64,000 nt of DNA from Phragmites australis (lineage: Eukaryota; Streptophyta; Magnoliopsida; Poales; Poaceae): contig NC_084940.1 in NCBI RefSeq assembly GCF_958298935.1, forward strand, positions 1,704,001-1,768,000, in the 5' to 3' direction. The position numbers were made by a program, and so were the translations under genes. Position 1 is the stretch's first letter; every line of letters begins with the position of its first letter. The notes under the pieces were generated by a model. It did not search any database. It was not told where the DNA came from and saw only the letters and a list, made by a program, of their open reading frames with translations. Shown piece by piece: positions 57,725 through 64,000 of this stretch.

Positions 57725-59214
57725 TCAGCGCCTTGACGACTCAGATCGTTCATTGGTGCCGTCTGGAGTTCCTCGAGCAGCTGCAACAAACCAAAACAGC
57801 AAGACGATATTCAGACTCCACAGTTCAGCTGTTACTTGGCAACGTAGCTCGAGGAGCGATCAAGCACCAAACCGAGCCCCAGAATTTTTTTCTGAAAAGA
57901 TCTAGAGTATCTGGTACCTGCTAGTTTCTCGGCACGACCTCTAGCGGCGGCCTCCTTTTTCTCGGCCATCCTCCTGCTGCGCCGCTCCCTGGCCTCGGCC
58001 GCCGCAGCTCGTTCGCGGCCGCGGCCGCGGCCACCCACGGCGCCAGCGCCAAACGTCTCCGGGGCCCGCACCGTGCCAAGGCCGAGCTGCTGTCTGCTCG
58101 GCCCCGAGGAGAAACCCACCGCAGGAGCCAGCCCAGTTTCCCCGGCGCCGATCAGCAGGCCGTCAAGCTCCACTGGGCCCGACTCCGCCGGTCCGTCTCC
58201 CAGCAGATCGTTAAGAAAAGTATCGTCGAAAACGCCATGGTGCACGAGAAACTCCTCGAAAGACATCTTGACCGGCTCGGCGTGCCCACCAGGGCGCTGC
58301 AGGGGAGAAGCCCAGCTTGCCTGCCCACCAGGGCGCTGTACGGGAGGCGCCCAGCTCGTGGCGCCGTGGCAGTTGGGCCCAACCACGCTGTTGCCGTTCG
58401 GCGCCATGGCAGCCATGGGGCGAGGGAGGAAACGCGCGTCCTGGCGCGGCGGCGGAAGGGGCAAGCCCCACCAACCGGCGTTGTCGCTCCGTTGGACGGG
58501 CTGCGACGCTGGGTGGCGCGGAGGCTGCGGCACGTGCTGTAGCTGCAAGGGCCAGCCGAGGTCGTGGCCGTTGGGCTGGAGAGGCTGGGACGCCAAGGCT
58601 TTTACGGCCGCCACGCGCGCCGCCAACTCCTTGCCGTGCAGCGGCTGCACCGCCGCGCCGCTGAAATTCTGAAATGCGTTCGGGTTTGGGCCACGAGGCT
58701 GCGGCACGGTCCGGCGGAAGAGGTTGCTGTCGGGCTGGAAAGCCTGGGGCGCCACTGCCGGCGGGACCTGCACGATGGCATTGGGATGGCCGTGCCACGT
58801 CGTCGCGCGGCTGAACTGCTCGGACTGGTTGGGTCTGAGAGGAGCCTGGCTTACCTGTGCGCCGTTGATGGTGTATGCGGCCGACGCCGGGGACACTGGC
58901 CTTTTGCCACGAGGGTGGCCGAACCACGTCGCCGCTCCGTTGAGAGGCTGGAACTGGTTGCCTTCGAAGGGGGCCTGGCTTACCTGTGCGCCGTTGATGG
59001 TGTATGCGGCCGACGCCGGGGACACTGGCTGCTTGGCACGAGGGTGGCCGAACCACGTCGTCGCTCCGTTGAGAGGCTGGAACTGGTTGCCTCCGAAGGG
59101 AGCCTGGCTTGCCTGTGTGCCGTTGATGGCCGGAGTCGAAAAAGACGGAGCAAAGTGGCCCAACTGGGTGCCTGGACGGGCCTGGTTTCTTCCAACGTCT
59201 CCAGGATGCACCAT
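57725..59214 (-). CDS. Degenerate group-A bZIP-like protein with 43-residue repeats
   Basis: Model: ATG 59214, exon to 57918, intron 57917-57781 (GT-AG), last exon 57780-57725, giving 450 residues; if the intron is retained the frame runs on to 57832. The N-terminal half is Gln/Asn/Pro-rich, with tandem 43-residue units (NGAQVSQAPFEGNQFQPLNG and TTWFGHPRAKQPVSPASAAY). In the middle lies VKMSFEEFLVHHGVF, resembling the conserved C3 motif (MTLEDFLVKAGVV) of ABI5/AREB proteins. Near the end ERRSRRMAEKKEAAARGRAE resembles the bZIP basic region (RRQRRMIKNRESAARSRARK). The invariant Asn of N-x7-R is replaced by Lys, and no leucine zipper follows. So normal ABRE binding and dimerisation are doubtful. 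A 5' UTR exon probably lies at 61230-61122. Function uncertain. Confidence 0.6.
58851..59150. repeat. 129-bp in-frame tandem repeat in the bZIP-like gene
   Basis: Units start at 58851, 58980 and 59109 (exact 129-bp spacing). The first two differ at only about ten positions; the third is partial and more diverged. Each unit encodes 43 residues with the frame kept. A fourth, older relative precedes them at about 58740-58850 (QAPLRPNQSEQFSRATTWHG). Near-identity at DNA level suggests recent duplication or conversion. Confidence 0.85.
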
Positions 59215-59699
59215 TTCTCCAGCTTCGAGAGCTTGGTTCAGAGACTGCGAAAAGACAACAAACACCTTATATTATTTTTTTCCCACGAGAATACGCAAGA
59301 GAGCACTATTTTCAGTCAAGGAGGACAATAAATATTGTATCCAATTTATCTGAAAACAGACCTCTAAGTTAAAGAACTCACCAAGAAATAGAATATGAAA
59401 CAAAACACGTAACAAAGAATTAAAAAATACTTAAAAAATCGAGGTTTGCAAATGGTACCATCAAGCACCCTGCACAGTTGCTTTCTAACTCGGGTACCGA
59501 CATCCTTCTAGAACTAAATTATAGAGTTCCTTGCTAAAATCTAGAAAAACACTACTACAATTATGACTAAAACGTACGATAGAATTGCTACCTTAGTATC
59601 AAACAGTGGGCATGCTAAAGAATTAAGAGGTTTATGCTGCAGCCGCATGAGATATCCATCCAGATCGTAACTCGGTCCTACAAGTCGATCGTATGTGTA

Positions 59700-60310
59700 G
59701 CAATTTGCAATCTAAAAAGAGCTAATAAAAACCCTTGGAAGTGACTGCGAGAGTGCCTAAAGTACCATATAACCAAAGTCTTCAGTTTCAAAAGATTTTT
59801 GCGTGCTTTTAATGTATGCCCAATTTCTAGCATAAGAATTCCGTAGTAGCTCTGCGGGATGCATATCCATTTTAGTAAAAAGGCCAAAACTTTCCGCGTG
59901 TTATTAGTGTATGCCTAACTTTGAGGGCAATTTACAATCTAAAAAGAGCGAATGAAAAACCTTGGAGGTGACTATAGGGGTGCCTAAGGTACCGTATAAA
60001 TAAAGCCTTCCGTTTCAAAAAAATGTGTGCTTTTAATGTATGCTTAATTTCTAGCACAAGAATTTGCGGAGATGCATATCCATGCCAGTATACAAGTCAA
60101 GACTTTCCGCGTGTTATTAGTGTATATCTGATTTTGAGAGCAATTTCCAATTAAAAAAAGCAAACGAAAAACCTTGGAAATGACTGTGAGAGTGCCTAAA
60201 GTTCCGTATAAATAAAGCCTTCCGATTCAAAATATTTTTGTGTCCTTTTAATGTATGCTTAATTTTTAGCACAAGAATTCCGTAGTAACCCTACGGGATG
60301 CATATCATTT
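59700..60310. repeat. Tandem repeat, about 220-bp unit, three copies
   Basis: Units start at about 59700, 59930 and 60141 with GCAATTTRCAAT-like sequence. Each contains, in order, ACCTTGGARRTGACT, GAGTGCCTAAAGT, CTTTTAATGTATGC, TTTCTAGCAYAAGAAT and GATGCATATC; the first two also have CTTTCCGCGTGTTATTAGTG. Spacings are 230 and 211 bp. This is a diverged satellite-like array, not coding. Confidence 0.82.
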
Positions 60311-60796
60311 ATCCACATGATCCCTATAACCTTTGATGACGTAGTCATCTTTACAATGACACAAGCCTTCTTCCATCATTGGGATTTGAGATTTGACAAC
60401 CAATTATTCCTTTAAAGTTATGACGGGAGCTATTAGTTCCCTTAAGAAGTGGCGGATACCGGGAGTCGAGCCCAAACAAATGCGGATAGAACTCTCGATG
60501 GCACAATCTACCAGCCGAGCAAGGTTCGGTCAATAGGATTTACATGTCTACATCTAGTCTCGAACGAGAACAGTGCACTTTTACAACAATCTTACGGGAT
60601 TTACACTACTCCCTGAGAAACCCCTTGTAGTATTCAGCAATCTGGTAGCCATTGCGACAGTAGAGAACTTCTCTCACCATTATGGACCCCAAGGTTTCGA
60701 AAACGAAAACCTCACGTGCATGCAGACCGAAAAAGCAACAGATAATATTCGTGGGGCTAGAGGCGAAGCTAAGCCAAAGTTCTCAGTGTACACTTC

Positions 60797-60800
60797 AAAA

Positions 60801-60839
<39 letters not shown>

Positions 60840-60965
60840 TCGAAATTCACACTTACACAGTCGCATAGGGACTGTACAAACGCTCGGGGCAGCGCCGGGG
60901 CTCGAACCTGAGTCACTCCCCCGACGGCAGCCTCAAAAACCACTCGGCTCGGCTGCCGCCATCAC
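60797..60965 (-). mobile_element. tRNA-derived SINE with (TA)n/T tail
   Basis: On the minus strand the head reads GCAGCCGAGCCGAGTGGTTT, including a pol III A-box-like GCCGAGTGG. About 35 bases later comes an exact B box GGTTCGAGCCC, followed by CGGCGCTGCC. This mimics a class II tRNA (Leu/Ser type) head. The body ends in (TA)n and a run of about 12 T, the T-rich tail of p-SINE-like grass SINEs. The flanks both contain CACTT, a possible short target duplication. Confidence 0.65.
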
Positions 60966-61254
60966 TTAAAAGATAAAATTGAATTACTAATGACTATAGT
61001 TTATTTCCAAGTGCCAGTACACTTGGATGGGGGTACCGTAGCTTCGCCCCTGACCGGGCGCAGCCTAAAAAGATCGTAAGCAATGACTTAAAACGCAAAG
61101 AGAGAAAGATCATAACATACCGGACTGCAGAAACCTCGTCTTGCTCGCCCAAATCGGTCGCCTTTCCCTCTGGTCTTGTGTGATTTTTTTTTTCAAGAGG
61201 AGAAATGAGGGATAAACGGAGATGATGCGCTTCTGAATGGAGGATCAAGACTTG

Positions 61255-61261
61255 TTTTATA
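61255..61261 (-). promoter_or_regulatory. TATA box upstream of the bZIP-like gene
   Basis: TATAAAA on the minus strand, placed about 130 bases upstream of a good splice donor (CCG/GTATGT near 61121). It supports a 5' UTR exon at about 61230-61122 spliced to the coding exon that starts near 59247. Confidence 0.5.
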
Positions 61262-61591
61262 CAGGCTCTGCACGTCGGGTGATGCACCTGCTTGCTGCCA
61301 ATTAATTTCACTTAGTTTACATGCAAGTAAATGAGTTGAAACGGAGCGCGGGCCACGGACCTCGCCAAGTCAGAACAGGGCTTTTGACCGTCCGATGGCA
61401 CAAGTCATACCATCCAACGGTTGAAAAAAAAACATCCACGCGTGAAGACAAGTCTGATATCATTTTTTCCACTGATATTTGCATCCAAAGAATGAAGACC
61501 CACCAGTGAGGCAAGCACATTGTTTAACAGGCAGCAGCCAGCAACAGTTAAAGAGTGCTCTCAAGGCTGACCGCCTAACCTCAGTATTGTT

Positions 61592-62229
61592 GATTTTTTT
61601 GAAATAATATTATTTTATTAAAAAATACAAAAATATAATTTAAAATGATAAAATTGCATATATATAGATGCTAGACGATACTCCAATTGCCAACTAATCC
61701 CTTACTGGTAATTGGATAGCCTATCAGCATTCATATGCCAACAAGTGACATATTAGCATACTAATTGCTAACAAGTCATATATCACATACACGATATTGA
61801 AAAAAAAAATCATATTTTTTTATATAATCTCGGATAGAGATGATGATTTTTTATATAAAAATTATACATATTGACGTATCTGCAACTTGATAGTTGAAAC
61901 ACTTTTTCATTTAAATCTATTTAAATGCCCAAAAAGTAACTGAAAATTTCATATCTAATTTTAAACAAAAATATATTCAACTATAAAGTTATAAATATCA
62001 TCAATAAATACAATTTTCATACAAAGATCATCTTTATCCGATATCATATAAAAATAATAATTTTTTTAAATATTATCTACATGATATATGACCTATCAGC
62101 AATTGGTATGCTGAGACGACAACGGACTGGTCGGCAATTGAAGTACCATCGGACACCTATATCTAAAATTTTTCATTTTAAATTATATTTTTACAAATTT
62201 TCAATAAAATAATATTATTTAAAAAAATC
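61592..62229. mobile_element. Large foldback MITE, probably Mutator-like
   Basis: A 638-bp near-palindrome. Landmark pairs include GATTTTTTT-AAATAATATTA at the ends, AAAATATAATTTAAAATGA, CAATTGCC, GCATACYAATTGCT, TCATATATCA and GATRATGATTTT/GATGATCTTTG. The arms are about 300 bases each, and the centre is near 61910. The flanks AGTATTGTT (61583-61591) and AGTGTTCTT (62230-62238) look like a decayed 9-bp target duplication. No coding capacity. Confidence 0.72.
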
Positions 62230-62943
62230 AGTGTTCTTTACTACCCGTCCAGAAATCTCTCCACAAAAGTGTGTGCAATAAGCTTTGCTGGGAGTATTTA
62301 TTCCATAATATATCCTATATATCTAGCTCTAGCAATCAATTTTCATTGTGTAAGTACATCTCAGTGCATTAGTTTGAGATTATCTAAGTATATCTCAGTG
62401 CATTAATTGAATATTTTCTAATTATACCTCATACATTAGTTTGATATTTCAATGTATGATCTCCCTTGCAGTGGATAATCTTTCAATCTCCCAAAAATTG
62501 ACAGGACCGACTTCTAGTAGTTGTAAATATTGTTTCATTTCCCCTTTTACATTTTCAAACTGTCAGCGTGTTCACGATCACCCAACACATAATATGTAAA
62601 ATCATGTATGCTATGGGAAAAAAAAACAGTACCAGCATTTAACAAGCAAAATATTTACCATAATCACGCAGTCAGTAAAAGAATGAGTAATAATATAATA
62701 TAATTGGCGCATTTTATGGATCATACAACAGCCATAAGGCGTCTGAATATAGAGCATAGCAGCAAGGCAAAGAAAGTCCAGTGAGCAGAGCAAGAAGAGG
62801 ACTTGAGAATGATAAGAGGATTATTTTCTGATCTCCTTGCATGTTTGTAAAACTTTTTTGCTGCTTTCGTTTCAACAATACATATGCTACAGTGATGCCG
62901 CTAGTTATTCCCATCAAGTGCCGACAATAGCCATAAGAGTCCC
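62230..62943. other. 3' flank of the RING E3 gene
   Basis: AT-rich sequence. The right part should hold the 3' UTR of the BIG BROTHER-type gene on the minus strand. No other feature seen. Confidence 0.4.
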
Positions 62944-64000
62944 TCATGCTTCCTTGTTGCCCGGGGTTGAAACTTCTGCGCTACACATAGGACATAGCTG
63001 CACATAATCAGGGATATGTTGTCAATTTTTGGGCAAACTGATAGTGCTGTTCGTTAGAAGTGTGCGCAGAGATTGAAAAACATGCTGAAATTGCCGCAAG
63101 CCAGATGGTACGGAAGCATAGTATAAATTACTTTGCAAGGCAAGGATTGACATGACATGATCTGCCGGTAGGGAATGCTGAAACGGATTAACAGTATGTA
63201 TACAGCTACAGCCTATAGCTACTCACTGAGCTCAGGCAGTAAGATAACAAGAGTCAAGCAGACCAATATCAGCAACTACAGTTGTGTAGCAACTACAGCA
63301 GTTTTGCCAAATGCCATGAATAAATAAAACTTATTAATCTGTCAAGGGCACTAAGTTTTCTCGGTCAATGTACAGAGTATCACAGCGTAATACTGACAAA
63401 ATATTAGCTCGCTAATTAAATAAAGACATAACTGTTGCAAACAATAATTAGGTTACTACTACTAATCAAATGTTTTTAGCATACACTAACAGAAAGATGT
63501 AAAGGCTTTGACAGGCTGGATTGATCGAGGAACAGAAGGTCCATGAAAACATCCCTCCTTCAGGTGCATTCGTGAGTGACAGCCCGAGAGACTTCACCAC
63601 AGCATTTAAGGATGGACAAGTAAAAAAATAAACTTCCTTGCCATTCAAATATGTGGAGCTTTAGAAGGGCCGTTACCTTGTTTATTTGTAGCCACTGGTT
63701 TATGCATTCAGGATGGTATGAGTGCTTGCAGGGAAGTGCAATCAAAGATTCACCTTCCTCGAATTCCACACGGCAAATTACACATCTATCAACAACAATG
63801 ATACATGATGACTTCAATGAGTATAGACCATAGATTATTGTAAAGCTATAAAACTTCAATTATTTGAACATACTGCTCTGTATTGCCATCCTGAACATCT
63901 TGTGTCTTGTAAGTTACTGAAGGCAAAGAAGCAAGTGTATCAGCAGAGAGACCTCTGCTTTCTGTACCAACTACTTCGCCCAATGCAACTAATTCCTGAA
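62944..64000 (-). CDS. BIG BROTHER-type RING-H2 E3 ubiquitin ligase, 3' exons (partial)
   Basis: The last three exons of a gene that continues beyond the right edge: 64000-63874 (partial), 63785-63677 and 62997-62944; both introns are GT-AG and in phase. The product reads QELVALGEVVGTESRGLSAD, then TLASLPSVTYKTQDVQDGNT, then the RING-H2 domain EQCVICRVEFEEGESLIALP, CKHSYHPECINQWLQINK and LCPMCSAEV, ending STPGNKEA. All zinc ligands are present. The region YxELLALGD-VGTESRGLS before the RING is specific to the BIG BROTHER group. In Arabidopsis, BB limits organ size by ubiquitinating growth regulators. The N-terminal part lies outside the window. The RING is split by an intron just before the last Cys pair, and the 0.7-kb intron has no mobile element. 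Confidence 0.9.

Larger units (their letters stand above)
59215..61121. other. Intron 1 of the bZIP-like gene, with a satellite-like array and a SINE
   Basis: Read on the minus strand, a donor CCG/GTATGT at about 61121 and an acceptor TTTTCGCAG at about 59248 bound a 1.9-kb intron in the 5' UTR. It holds three tandem copies of a repeat of about 220 bp (59700-60310) and a tRNA-derived SINE (60797-60965). No other gene is seen. Confidence 0.45.

Noticed and set aside
58564..59353. Long plus-strand frames opposite the bZIP-like gene with repeated protein segments
   Set aside because: They are antisense shadows of the GC-rich repeats in the minus-strand gene, which has the recognisable motifs and fits splice and TATA signals.
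60885..60965. A functional tRNA-Leu/Ser gene
   Set aside because: A and B boxes are present, but the anticodon arm is not properly formed and a SINE body and tail follow.

Overview
The window is nuclear DNA of a flowering plant, almost certainly a grass. The genes have GT-AG introns and conserved plant products. Several have GC-rich coding sequence typical of grasses, set in AT-rich intergenic DNA full of MITEs, LTR retrotransposon remnants, a LINE fragment and tRNA-derived SINEs. Species cannot be fixed from sequence alone. No bacterial, phage, organellar, rRNA or CRISPR signal was seen.

Nine host genes are supported. From left to right they are: a secreted thaumatin-like protein (6200-7048, minus); an ARMADILLO REPEAT ONLY protein in one exon (20392-22314, minus); APE2-type AP endonuclease with PIP box and GRF zinc finger in ten exons (30399-36422, plus); a PI-PLC X-domain phosphodiesterase (40260-41273, plus); an ATL-type RING-H2 protein (44501-45100, plus); a proline-rich, probably GPI-anchored protein with a bulb-lectin-like N-terminal domain (50825-52156, minus); XAP5/XCT in twelve exons (53041-56582, minus); a degenerate group-A-bZIP-like protein with internal 43-residue repeats (57725-59214, minus, 5' UTR exon near 61.2 kb); and the 3' exons of a BIG BROTHER-type RING E3 ligase running off the right edge (62944-64000, minus). 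A short SLAC1/SLAH anion-channel relic lies at 38.9-39.1 kb.

Mobile DNA fills most of the rest. A 1.6-kb solo LTR with an exact 5-bp target duplication lies at 1571-3172, and relatives in the other orientation lie at 25.3-27.6 kb. A decayed LTR element (7587-12280) carries a pentatricopeptide-repeat gene fragment, and its 3' LTR is split by a Tourist-like MITE whose empty site survives in the 5' LTR. A Mutator-like foldback element (12835-13652) sits 208 bp left of a defective hAT element (13861-17145) that keeps a BED finger but lacks the transposase core. A small LTR element with a PTB-like RRM domain lies inside APE2 intron 8. A truncated Ty3/gypsy element covers about 47.15-50.13 kb. A second large foldback element lies at 61592-62229.

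The host genes are independent housekeeping, growth or defence genes, each with its own promoter. I see no operon-like arrangement and no defence island. The most unusual items are the host-like protein domains inside retroelements (RRM and PPR), the degenerate bZIP-like gene with recent in-frame repeats, and the lectin-like GPI-anchored protein. Exon coordinates were derived by hand from splice motifs, reading phase and family similarity, without RNA evidence.
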